Below, piece after piece: positions 34,380-45,011 of a stretch of DNA of 64,000 nucleotides. The notes below the pieces were generated by a model. The model had not been told where the DNA came from, searched no databases, and saw only the letters and a list, made by a program, of their open reading frames with translations. Every line of letters begins with the position of its first letter. Position 1 is the first letter of the stretch. Source of the DNA: Clitopilus passeckerianus (lineage: Eukaryota; Basidiomycota; Agaricomycetes; Agaricales; Entolomataceae); the NCBI GenBank assembly GCA_944990035.1, contig CALYLX010000145.1, positions 682,001-746,000 on the forward strand, given 5' to 3'. A program made the position numbers and the translations under genes.

Positions 34380-34616
34380 ATTTAAATCATTTAAATTCTC
34401 GTTTGAATCTGCCCCATAACCTTCAAAGGTACTTGAGCGTTGTGATGATACATTTAAATCTGCAATGAACTTGAACACACATTAAAATGAAGTACAGCAG
34501 CGGCATTTAAAGGTATTCGAATGTACATTTAAACCTAACAGACACCTATTTAAATGAATAATGACAGTAGTTTAAACTGTCTGCATTTAAATGGAGGCAC
34601 GACATGGAGTTTAAAC
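34380..34616. repeat. Cluster of nine TTTAAA palindromes
   Basis: TTTAAA occurs at 34381, 34390, 34453, 34506, 34528, 34549, 34571, 34586 and 34610. Five copies are the 8-bp palindrome ATTTAAAT and two are GTTTAAAC, spaced irregularly by 9 to 63 bp. The sequence between them is not repeated, so this is a motif cluster rather than a tandem array. It could be a protein-binding site cluster or a relic; function is unknown. Confidence 0.7.
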
Positions 34617-34856
34617 CATTGAAATGGGGAGTTTCCATGTGTCTCCCGCGTCGCCAGGATCCATCACTTCCACCGCGGAGTGCCATGTACCGTTTCGTCT
34701 AATGGCATGAGTACACAGAAGTGATGATAGTAGAACAGCTCGGCGTACCTTGTTTGAACGTCTCGTCTTCCCGGTACTGCTAACAGCTGCTTCCTCCAAT
34801 GATTTCCTGCCATCAGCGGCGGGAGCCTTGGCCGTAAATGTTTGGTTGGCGCGCAT
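34546..34856 (-). CDS. Possible small basic protein, low confidence
   Basis: ATG at 34856 opens 36 codons (MRANQTFTAKAPAADGRKSL...), followed by a 50-nt intron with good ends (GTACGC...ATTAG, 34699-34748). A second exon of about 50 codons ends at TAG 34546, giving about 86 residues. A TATATAAAG on the same strand at about 34993-35001 would be a suitable promoter. The product is basic and hydrophilic with no signal peptide or domain. The second exon overlaps the TTTAAA cluster, which argues for caution. It may be spurious. Confidence 0.25.
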
Positions 34857-35091
34857 CAGGACGAAGGAATGATGGATTTGCCAGTGGTAGCGACTGGCGC
34901 GTTGAGAGATGCTTCGGGGGCAGCGTGTGCCACGAGACTTGGAGAACGGTGGCGGCGATCAAGAAGAGACTCGGTCTCAAACCCACCGCCTGGGCTTTAT
35001 ATAGTTCGATTGTGCCATCAATGGGCCACTTGTCGAAAACAATGGAGGCGACGCGCTTTGCCTGATTATACTTCCAAATCCAGAAATTCAC

Positions 35092-36123
35092 GTGATACGA
35101 CTATTGTGGCCAAAGTCCAGATATGCATCAACTTGACAAGTGCCTTCGTTGTTCTCTCCGACTCGTCTATTCCTTTCCATGTCCTCGCTCTAGATTGTAC
35201 GTACGTATAGCCCACAGCTCTCACCAGTCACCAGATCTGACATTCTAGTTCTTTTCTGCAAGCCTCAGAGTACTACTGTGACCCAACCAATCAACGACGA
35301 CGTGAGCCGTCGGGTTACAGAGAATGACCCACAGCAGCCCAGAATTTGCGGTCATAGCGTGTAAAAGCTGAGAGAAGGCCCGGGGATTCTCGAGATAATC
35401 GGCTGCATCTTGGAAAGGGAGAAGCCTAACGAATGGAGTGTGGTGACTGATAATCGCATCCCGTCCAGCTTGCAATCACACCGAGGTATTGAGACCTGGA
35501 TCCATGGGGATGACTCGCGTAGTCAGTTTCAAAGATGACCATCTTGAATGGTCGACGCCACATCAGGCGCAGCCTCTCTATGTTTAGCTATCAGCACAGA
35601 GAACCTGGAGGGGTGCAACTAACATATACAATGTGCGACTGTTGCACATCCGGCATTAAAGAGAGGGCTGACAATATATGCGAAATGGCATCTCAAAAGT
35701 CAGAGGCAGGAGACTCTGCGGAGTGTGCATAGAGCTTCCTGGAGAAGAGCTTTTAAACTGCCGCCATACCCGAGCGCTAAGGCCGTTACGACCTTCCCAT
35801 GAGCAAATAGTAGAGTCAAAGAATATGCTTATACTTCTTTCCGAGAGAAGGAAATCTGTAGCGTGGAAAGGAAAGCCTCCCCTGGAGAGCCAGAGCAAAG
35901 AGGCTCAAAGTCTGACTTCCGAATCCCGAACCAATTACCGACACGCGGCCACGTGCTTAGCGCGTCGCATTGTTTGCCTTCATTTGTTCTTCACTGATGG
36001 CTCCACGTGATGTTGGGTACAGGTCGAGATTTCCTCACTGCTGCTTGCCTTCTGTTCACCATTGTCGTCGTCTTGCAGCCATTCCCCGCATTTTGAAGTC
36101 AAAATACACTGTTAAGGCCGGCA
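35092..36123. other. Intergenic, upstream of the cyclin gene
   Basis: No frame with a recognisable product. The final few hundred bases before 36124 are the promoter and leader of the cyclin gene. Confidence 0.45.
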
Positions 36124-38127
36124 ATGTCATCTGCACTACCGGTACGTAGTCCTATCATAATTTCTGGAATGTAATTCTGACCTGTCACTCTGACATAGGC
36201 TCGACGAGTGACCAGGACGACTCGGACTACAGTCGCGAAAGATAATGAAAATGCCAATGCACGACTTTCGAGAATATCAACGCGTACAACAAAAACTGGC
36301 TCTAGCGCAGCTGATGCCAATGCCACCGGCGGGACCAAGAGTGTCATTGGTGGCACAGCAGCTTCTCGGGCAAAGTTGAATGCTCTCAGCGAGAAGAACA
36401 GCAATGTAACAACCGAGGCTCCGGCAGGAAAGCGTAAACGCGAGGCTCTAGGGGAGCTGACAAGTCAAGTTACGAATAACCGTGGAACTACAAGGGCTAA
36501 AGGGGGCGATGTCGAAACCAAGAAGGAGAAGTTCGACGGTGTTGTTCTGAGGTCGAAGCCTCAGTCGACCCGCCAACCATTACGCACTGTCGGAAAGTCC
36601 CAACGGGAGAACATCGTTACTAAGCCCCTTTCGACTAAGGATACCAGGGCCACCAACGCGATTAGGGTGGAAGATGATCATGCTATGGCTGTTGATCCAC
36701 CTCAGCCTTTACCAAGCATCGCTGTTCGAAGATCTGTTGTTTCGAAAGACGTTGCAACCACGTCCTCCACAACTCGGCGTTCAGACCTCCGTGGCCGGAA
36801 CTCGCTACGTTCGACCGCTACTGCTCGGGTCCGAGTTGAGGAAGAGGTCGATGTTGAGCCTGTCTTCAAGAAAAGGCGGACCTCTTCGGATGCTCCTGAA
36901 GAGGACCCTATCGCAGCGGAGGAAGCTCGCCAGCTGGCTGAAGAGGAGGCTGCAGAGGCCAAACTCCAAGCTGAAATTGAAGCTTATGCGGACGAGCCTG
37001 AACACGAACCTGATGGTCCATTCTGGGATGACCTCGATGCCGACGACAAGGACGACCCTTTAATGGTTAGCGAATATGTCGGAGAAATCGTCCAGTATAT
37101 GAAGCAGCTTGAGGTTGGTTTACCTTCATCTTGAGTTATACTTGACGCTCATTCAATCCGCCTTTAGGTGGCTACAATGCCGAACCCAAATTACATGGAA
37201 AGCCAAAAGGAGCTTGCATGGAAAATGCGCGGCATCCTTACGGATTGGCTTGTCCAGGTCCATTCCCGCTTTCGCTTGCTCCCAGAAACCCTCTTCCTTT
37301 GCGTCAACATCATTGACCGCTTTCTCTCTGCTCGTGTCGTCTCTCTGGCAAAACTCCAGTTGGTTGGAATTACTTGCATGTTCATTGCCGCAAAGGTCGA
37401 AGAAATTGTTTCGCCCTCTGTTACGCACTTCCTCATGTGCGCGGATTCTTCATACACCGATGCCGAGATTCTTCAGGCGGAAAGATACATTCTGAAGACA
37501 CTTGATTGGAACTTGAGTTACCCAAATCCGGTGCATTTCCTCCGACGCGTCAGCAAGGCAGACGATTACAATGTCAAAGTACGCACGCTGGCAAAGTACC
37601 TGCTAGAGATCGCATGTCTGGAATGGCGCTTGATCGCCGCGCCTCCATCTATTATTGCTGCTGCCGCAATCTGGCTTGCCAGGCTGGCACTCGGTCAAGA
37701 AGTTTGGGTAAGTGCCACAGTCGCTATTTGGGCTACTTTGAATTCTAGTACTAACAACTCTATTAGACCGCGAACTTGGCTCACTACTCATCGTATCCGG
37801 AGCGCCACCTGATCTCGACCGCGAACTTGATGGTGAACTATATCCTCAAGCCTATTCGGCATGAATACTTCCACAAAAAGTACGCTGGAAAGCGATATTT
37901 TAAGGTACCTCAGTTCAAGTAATACTCGCTGGACCCAACTGATTTTGTTACTTCCATAGTCAAGCGAGTTCATGAGAAAGTGGGCCCTAGAGCGGTGGGA
38001 GGAAGGTTCAGCCGTGGACCTGAACGCGGAACTACCTAGGATCAAGGCGGAAATCCGGTTGGTCAGGCAGGCAGAAGAACTTCGGCAAGAGGAGCATGCA
38101 GGGCTTTCCCCTTTGGAAGAGGAGTGA
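36124..38127 (+). CDS. G2/mitotic B-type cyclin
   Basis: Five exons (36124-36141, 36199-37113, 37168-37707, 37767-37904, 37960-38127), all in phase 0, give 592 residues. The first exon is six codons (MSSALP). The N-terminal 300 residues are basic and disordered and carry a destruction box (REALGELTS, about residues 87-95). An acidic/Glu-Ala coiled stretch lies near 250-290. The cyclin box starts MRGILTDWLVQVHSRF, the B-type signature that contacts the Cdk PSTAIRE helix, followed by LFLCVNIIDRFLS, KLQLVGITCMFIAAKVEEI and the second cyclin fold (WTANLAHYSSYPERHL, KYAGKRYFKSSEFMRKWAL). It activates Cdk1 for mitotic entry and is destroyed through the APC/C. It is longer than yeast Clb proteins, mostly in the N-terminal region. 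Confidence 0.95.
36439..36465 (+). other. Destruction box of the cyclin
   Basis: Encodes REALGELTS, matching the B-cyclin D-box R-x-A-L-G-x-(L/I)-T-N except that Ser replaces the last Asn. It is the likely APC/C degradation signal. I saw no KEN box in the N-terminal region. Confidence 0.7.
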
Positions 38128-38667
38128 GCAGAATCACCAAATCAATATACCCTCGATGGCCTTTGTTATGGACTTCTTGCAAACCTCCTTCATCCTCCTT
38201 CGGATACATATGACATGAACCATCTATGCTCGCATGCCCCGCCCCGCCCTTTCTTGCATTATCATCCTCCTCCCTCAATTTAGCATATTCCCTTTTGCGA
38301 GGCGCATACCTTTGGTTCAAACGCTGCTCTCCCGGCACAAGGACTGTCGTCGCGTTTCCTGAACCAGATGCTTTCGTAGCTTTCCAGCCGCTTCGCTCTC
38401 AATGCATCACACCCTTCCGTTGCAGGCGCTGTCTCCCTTCACCCACAATGTATTATGTTAAGCACAAGTTTTCTAGCTTTTATTCCTGCATAGATCGAGC
38501 ATTCTATTTTATTTACATACCAAGCCACTGTAAAAGCGAACTCGAGCCCTAATACTGCAAGTGTACTATTGGCAATACAATGAATTTGACCTATTAGCGT
38601 CTAAAGTAGTATGAATACAGTCTAAATTTGAAGAGTACAGTCCGCGGAATGCGATTGAAAACGACGT
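38128..38667. other. Convergent intergenic 3' region
   Basis: Between the cyclin and F-box stops. AT-rich near 38510-38640; no supported gene. Confidence 0.5.
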
Positions 38668-40271
38668 TTACGTTGAGGCCGGTTCCGCCTCACTCGATCG
38701 AAGCCGTTGAATAGGATCCCCTTCATATCCCAACTGGCCCTTGCCATACTGGCGGAGAAGCTCCGAAATCTTCATCCAATCCTCCCTCCAGTCGAAGTCA
38801 TAGACGCTCGACAGGTGTGGGAATACTGTCTTCAGGAAGACAGTCAGTGCGACAGGATGGCTGAGCTGCCTGACAGCATTTCCGACCCCAAGGTTCTGCA
38901 GCTGAGGGGTGAAGATTGCGGCCAAGGACGGCATCTGTCGACGAGTGGTAACAGGCTGGAGAGCTACGTTGAAGCTCTCCAAACCAGGCCAAAGGGCGGC
39001 AACGTGGAGGAGACCATCCAAAGTGACGCACTTCCTCCATGCGACGTCCCCGCCATCAAGATCCAAAACCCGCATATTTGGCCAGGCTTTGGCCAGAGTT
39101 TCAATTGCGGCATCATCGATGCAGAATTCCAAAGCCCAGTCTGAGCAGACTTGGACTTCCTCGATGTTTGGGAAGCCGAGGATGTCTTCGAAGGACTCAA
39201 TGGTGACGAGGGAGGTGATAGAGGCGAGTGTGGGGCCGCAGGTGTCTTGGAAATATATCGACTTTAGGGCGGCAGAGCAATGCTTCTTGAGAGCTCGGAA
39301 GAATGTCTGAGGGTCCTCCGGTAATCCGTCCTCAAGGACCAGACCGAAGTTGACGGATCGTAGTGACTTTGCCCCAATTATAGAGAGCAGGTCTGACAAA
39401 GTGGATATGGTGTGGCTCTCCGTGCCCAGGTGATGGATATTTGGGAATGTGATTGAGTCCTTGGGTAATGTCCGGAGAAGGTCTTCAACTGTGTTTGCGG
39501 TATGCAAACTTCGTATATTGTTGCGGTTAGCTAACTGCGTGAGCACGTCGTCCGCTAAACGAACTCGGGGACAGAATAGGACCTCCAGATCGTTAAAACC
39601 AGTGATTGCTTCGGAAATAGGAGAGGCGGAGAGTGGGACCTCTCCAGAAAGCTTGAGCACTCGCAGTGAAGGATAAAAAGACGCCAAAGCGCTGAATATC
39701 TCCGCTTTGCTCTTGCTCTTCCGTTTGTGCGGGTAGTGAACTACTTCAAGCTCTTTCAAGCCGGAACCTAGCGGGTACCGCAGGCTGAGGAACTCTCCGC
39801 CTCCGCACCGGTATGCATGTAGGTTTTCGAAGGGTAGAACGCCATGGGTTGAAAGTTCCTTGTATACCCAAACGTCTATCTTGCACCTGTCGGAATGAAG
39901 TTGAGGATGAATTGGGTAACCTAGGCGTCGAACCCTGGGTGCGTAGAACTTGCAGCGAAGCCAATCGTCAGGTTTGGTGTCACGTCTGAGTTCCTATAAG
40001 CTAATAGTTAGACAAGAGCTGCTAAAAGTATGACTGTACGTACGAGAACACTTTCTCCCTTGACCTTGACGACTTCCCAAGCATCTGAAGGCAGACACCG
40101 GATGAGTGGAGACCAACTCGGTAATGTGCACCACAGCAGGTCCAGCGCTGGCTTTTGCAAGGTTTTGCAAGCCAAAGATAGGGAGACTAGACTCTTGTAC
40201 CCAATTGCATCCTCGTACAGTATGTTGAGTACTATGTCGAGGATTTCTTGGATGTTGAAAGCAAAGTGCAT
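38668..40271 (-). CDS. F-box protein with leucine-rich C-terminal region
   Basis: Starts at ATG 40271 (MHFAFNIQEILDIVLNIL), where the F-box-like segment continues with LVSLSLACKTLQKPALDLLW, the form common in basidiomycete F-box proteins. An intron near 40000-40045 joins this to ELRRDTKPDDWLRCKFYAPRV. The remaining 450 or so residues contain irregular leucine-rich stretches (LRVLKLSGEVPL, IRSLHTANTV, MRVLDLDGGDVAW) consistent with a substrate-binding LRR-like solenoid. Stop is TAA at 38668. Such proteins recruit substrates to SCF ubiquitin ligases through Skp1. The family is greatly expanded in Agaricomycetes and the target cannot be inferred. Confidence 0.82.
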
Positions 40272-40478
40272 CGTCTGCAGTGCCCCAGCTCAGGCACTGC
40301 TCCGGCAACTGATTTGAGGGAAGAGCGACTTCCCCATTCGGACGATAGTCGGCCGATCATTCAAGCCGATGAAAAAATCCAGTGATTGAATGAAATCGTA
40401 AAACAAATGAAGTCGTAAAATACCAGAAAAAAATATGCAATGAATGAAGGTATGTATAGTAATGTTCACGATGGCCGC

Positions 40479-41938
40479 TCAATTTGGGAAGTAGTCTTCA
40501 ACAAGGTTGTTAATGCCATACTCCGTCGAGGGATAGCTGTGTTCAAAGGCAAGCTCGGGATCCGTCTCATAGCCGTATTGAGCTAGCTGCTCAGTAAATG
40601 GTGTTGGTAGCGGGGGTCGATCGCTCGGAGGCGCAAAGTCAAGAGAGGAGTAACTCATGCCCTGTATAGCAGATATGACCCGCTTGAGAATAATCTCATT
40701 CACCCTAAATGAGATTCATAATTAATCCCGGTCCGACAATTAAAAGCAAAAATACTACACACTCGTGAGGGTGAGTAACCATCGCAAAGTGGGATCCGGT
40801 GATTTGATGAAGTATGACATCCTGGTGGCCGGCTTCCCGGAGCTGGGTAGCGAGGGATTCGAGTTGTGCAGTCTCACCTCCATAGGCAACGTCCCCAGTG
40901 GAGTGGATTATGCTGACAGGAGCCTGGAACTGGAGATCCACGGGTGAGGTGGGTACATTGAACGGGAAAAATCTCAAAGGACCACATACCTTCGAAAGCA
41001 ACTCTGTGCTGATCTCCTTCTCATCCACGATCCAGTCGACTGCGATAACTCTTGCTTGAGCCAGATGTGCTGGTGATTCTCCCCAGTTTTTGATTGCGTA
41101 GAGCACGAGTTTGTTGATCAACCTGACGCGATTTAGTATCATATGGTCACTCTTTGGAGCACGACTTACGGTGTCGTAAGTCGGTTATCTATTGAGCTGA
41201 ATAGGAATTGAAGTCCTCCCTGAACAAGCTCGCTTAGGTATTCCGGGTCCACGTTGTCTGACGAAACAGGTCGGCCATCCATCCTGAAGCTCGCGGAAAG
41301 GAAATCGAAAAACTGGAGTCGGCCCTCCAAGGATGCTTCCGGCTACATAGGCGAAGGAGAGAGAAATCAGGACCTCGTGTATGTTCATTTGGCAATTTGC
41401 CTACCTCTTTCGGTGGGGGGTGGGAACATAGTGTCGTAGACAGCACAAGTTCCGGGTGATGGATACCAAATTGAAGGCAAATATAGGTGCCCATTGACAC
41501 TCCGAAAAGATGGACCGGCGGTACATTGAGTGCTCTCTGGGGTGAATTTGAATATTAGCGGCAACGTGTTTGTGGCACCGGAATGACCTCACCATGAAGT
41601 GAAACACGTCCTCAGCTGCAGCTTCCAGCGTATAGCGCCCTCTCTCGACAGGCCCAACAGTGTCACCTTGAGCTCGCAGATCGATAGCGATCATGTTGAA
41701 CTTGGCTCGTAAATGAGGATCTGAGAACTGTGCTTTCATCGACGCGTTAATATGTACCTAAACATCGATAAAGTTCTGAACTACCTTCAAATATCTCTTT
41801 ACAACTCCATTCCGCGTGAATGAACAGGATGCAAGGCAGACCGGGAGTAATCGCATCTGTGGTATCTGAGGAGGGTGTAGCGATAGAGTAACACATCTCC
41901 ACCTCGCCGGTGGGTGTATTCAATGAGATGAGGGGCAT
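40479..41938 (-). CDS. Alpha/beta hydrolase-fold protein
   Basis: Five or six introns. The start is ATG 41938 (MPLISLNTPTGEVEMCYSIA), although the frame is open further upstream. Family landmarks in order: PCILFIHAEW (oxyanion region), FNMIAIDLRAQGDT, then the nucleophile elbow HLFGVSMGTYICLQ (G-x-S-x-G with Ser), a lid region (EGRLQFFDFL), VSIIHSTGDVAYG with the acid Asp, and ITGSHFAMVTHPHE with the catalytic His. The full Ser-Asp-His triad is present, so an active hydrolase of about 340-350 residues is likely. No signal peptide is visible, which suggests a cytosolic enzyme. The closest broad class is epoxide-hydrolase/esterase-like; the substrate is unknown. Confidence 0.85.
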
Positions 41939-43432
41939 GGTGAGTTGGATCAGAGGAGGATTAACGATACTCGAGCGTGTTCGTAAAAAAACGCGTGTAT
42001 TTAAGGGTGCTCCCAGACTAAGGGACAGATTCCGAGTGGAATTTCGGATTTGATGCCGTTTGGGTAAATTGAATGCGGAGAGCAGCATGATGTGTGTACA
42101 GCCACCGGAAAGGGGGGCAAATGGAAGACTGATCCCCATCAAGATCTCCATCCACTCGACCTTCCCGTGGATCCGTTGAAAGTGCAGGAGATTCTGAGTA
42201 GAGGTCGAGACAGGCTTCTGCAGAGAGCAGTTGATGAAGATTTACCAGCGGGACGCTGTTTGCTTTTCCCCTGTACAGAACGAAGGCGTTTTCAAAATAC
42301 ACAGACCGGTCCAAGCTGACTCAAACTTTGCTTGAACCACTGTGTCGGGAGAATCAAATGATTCTCATTTGCGTCGACCGAGCATAGAGAAGGACAGCTA
42401 TTTGATCAATATATTTGTCGGAATTGCTTTGGGTCTTTAAAGTGGCCGTCTGGCTAGATTTTGAGCGTTTTTGACGGTCCAGATCAGCTTTGAATAGAAG
42501 ACATTGGAATTTGCAACGCAGTCTGGTTAGTTCGAATCAGAAGCTCCCTGGCAGTGGAGTCCTGCCCACGACCTGTGTTATTTCAACCTCTACGTGCCGA
42601 GTCTGTTCTGATCCCGGCTATCGAGGCTGCACCACCCATCCAGGAGCAATGATATATGCAATCAGATTGGGCTATATGCAGCCAATGAGGAACGTCGAGG
42701 GAGAGATTTGAGTCCCGTTCTGTCCCGTCCATTCCCAAGGAACTTTCTGTGAACTTTGAACTACCGGCTAAATAGGAACCGGAAGTTCAGAAATGATGTT
42801 GGGGTTTGGATCTCTTCGTACGACACATGAGAATTGCGTCCTGGAGGTATACTTTTTACAGCAGCGACAAATGTTTTTGGTTTCTGGTGAGAAGCTCCAG
42901 CACCCGGGCCCCGCCCGTTCCAATCAGGTTTCAACCGTCGAGACGTGGGCCGGAATCGTGCCGCTGTGGACATGCAAAGGTAGACGAGGGCATCCAACAA
43001 TGTGCTTCAAATCGATTGTAAGCGTGATTTCCTGACGATATCTTATCTCAAATTCTGGAGCCGTCTTCCAGGTCAAACATCATGATTTGCCAGTGGATCC
43101 CCCACGGAACTCCAAACCAGGGAAGCCGGATGCTTACATGATCTGCATTTCTGGCCGTTGGCAACGGTATCTTTCCATTCTTCTGGTCAGCAATCCACAA
43201 GTTCTCTCTCGGGCTGTAGATCTTCTGAGCAGATGGAGATCCTTGTTTATGAGGGAGCGAGAAAACTGGATCTTAGCTCAACCACAGCACCTTCCACCCG
43301 CCTAGTCCCCGATTAGGTCAGCAACATCTAGTGATTGCCTATTTGACGTTTTCTTTTGCAACCTGTTCGCTGGCCAGAATCCATGTTACTGCCTCTAGCA
43401 TTCCTTCAGCTCATCAACCGTCTCTCGACACC
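41939..43432. other. Divergent intergenic region
   Basis: Between the hydrolase and the second F-box gene. No recognisable coding sequence; the frame upstream of 41938 on the minus strand stays open to about 42150 but carries no motif. Confidence 0.4.
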
Positions 43433-44848
43433 ATGAGCTCGAGCTACATAACCACAGGCCTCCGAAGTCCACCGCTGAAGTCTATCTTGCGGACCCGTCG
43501 GCCAGCACGGTCCATACAGATCCAACCGCTACCACGCAGCTTGTCTGATCGAATACCACCCGAGATTTTCGAAATCATCATGGAGCATCTAGTCCTGCTC
43601 GGCTCAGTACCTCTGAGCACCTGCTCACTCATCTCTAAAAGTTGGCTCAATGCCACCAGGCACCTCTTCCTCGCATCGGTCGCGGTGGACAGACGGAAGC
43701 TTTTAGACCTCTTGCGTATCCTCGAAGCACCAAATTCCACCCTGAGGACATTTATCCGTCACATCTCCATTAACAACAACTCTGGGTTGGTGCTGAACGC
43801 CCGTGTAACCCAGGACGACCTAAATTCCCCACAAATCACGAACTCTATTCCCGTTTTGATGGGCCAATTGGCGACATTCTCAGCACTCACGTCTATCCGT
43901 TTTGCATGGATGGAGGCCGAGCTCACCGATTACTTCCTACGCGGCATCGTAGTGGGAGGGAGATTTAGCGGCTTGAGAGACCTGGAGTTCACCTCGTGTT
44001 CCTTCATAACACTGCACACTTTCATTCACGGTATTTGTGCGCTCCGAGACCTTCAAAGGCTCGCGCTCATCGACTCCGAATGGTATGAATCGGGGGTGCC
44101 AGAAGACGACGGTGCTCCCATAACGTTGCCTTCAAGACTTCAACGACTCGAACTGCACGTTTCAGATCTCAGTGACTTTTGCCTATGGTTGGCCTCGCAC
44201 TCTCATGATCCAAATTCAATTTCTAGCCTCGATTTCTGCAGTGTTTTATGGGAAGGACCGGACTGTGCTGCCATTGGAAATCTCCTTAGGAGACTTGGGA
44301 AGAAGGTAAAACACCTGTCTCTTCCTTGGCACATGCACGAAGGTATGCAATTATGTCTTTACTACTCCAGTGAATATCCTAATGAACTTCTTGCTATAGT
44401 GGATCTTTCTCATCTTACAGGTCTCGAGTCATTGGAATTCACGCGTCTCCGACATTATCCCGAGATCTTAAATAACTGGTCAATCACAAGTGAAGACATC
44501 GAACGAACCTTATCCCAATTCAACTCAACTTCCCTGCACTCAGTAATATTCCGGGTCCTCGTACCCACTGGCACCGATCCATACTCGCTCATCATCGACT
44601 GGGCCTGCATTGCCCAATTGCTTGCTAATCCAAGCAACGATAGCCTCGAGTCGGTATCGCTATCTGGGATGCCTTCGGATTATGACAGGAAGTTTGCGGC
44701 ACTGCTGAGGAGCAGGGCTATCGAACGGCAGATGGATTTTCACCGCTTGCGTACTAGCCATAGTCATGTCTCTGAGAAGGCACATCATAGACGATCCTAT
44801 TTCGAGAGGGCTCAGGTGGATGAACTGAGCTTTGTGGAGTCGGACTGA
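43433..44848 (+). CDS. F-box protein, intronless
   Basis: A single exon of 471 residues from ATG 43433 (MSSSYITTG). The open frame extends upstream to 43331, but this ATG gives the expected short leader before the F-box. The F-box lies near residues 40-85 (DRIPPEIFEIIMEHLVLLG, LSTCSLISKSWLNATRHLFL), the usual basidiomycete form. The remainder has loosely spaced leucine-rich strands (LTSIRFAWMEAEL, LRDLEFTSCSF, LQRLALIDSEW, LESLEFTRLRHYP), as in LRR-type substrate adaptors of SCF ligases. Lack of introns contrasts with the intron-rich neighbours and is common in expanded fungal F-box families. It converges with RPN1, 163 bp apart. Confidence 0.88.
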   Translation: MSSSYITTGLRSPPLKSILRTRRPARSIQIQPLPRSLSDRIPPEIFEIIMEHLVLLGSVPLSTCSLISKSWLNATRHLFLASVAVDRRKLLDLLRILEAPNSTLRTFIRHISINNNSGLVLNARVTQDDLNSPQITNSIPVLMGQLATFSALTSIRFAWMEAELTDYFLRGIVVGGRFSGLRDLEFTSCSFITLHTFIHGICALRDLQRLALIDSEWYESGVPEDDGAPITLPSRLQRLELHVSDLSDFCLWLASHSHDPNSISSLDFCSVLWEGPDCAAIGNLLRRLGKKVKHLSLPWHMHEGMQLCLYYSSEYPNELLAIVDLSHLTGLESLEFTRLRHYPEILNNWSITSEDIERTLSQFNSTSLHSVIFRVLVPTGTDPYSLIIDWACIAQLLANPSNDSLESVSLSGMPSDYDRKFAALLRSRAIERQMDFHRLRTSHSHVSEKAHHRRSYFERAQVDELSFVESD

Positions 44849-45011
44849 GGACCATTCATTAGAGGACATACGTTCATTAACGTTTCCAGATACGTTTTCA
44901 GACAATTTTCAGTAGTGTAGTTCATAATATTAATTGCTTTCCGGTCGAACCTTCCCATTGGCGTGATTGAGATCAAGAAATTGGAATTTAATGCGTTGGT
45001 CTAAGATTATC

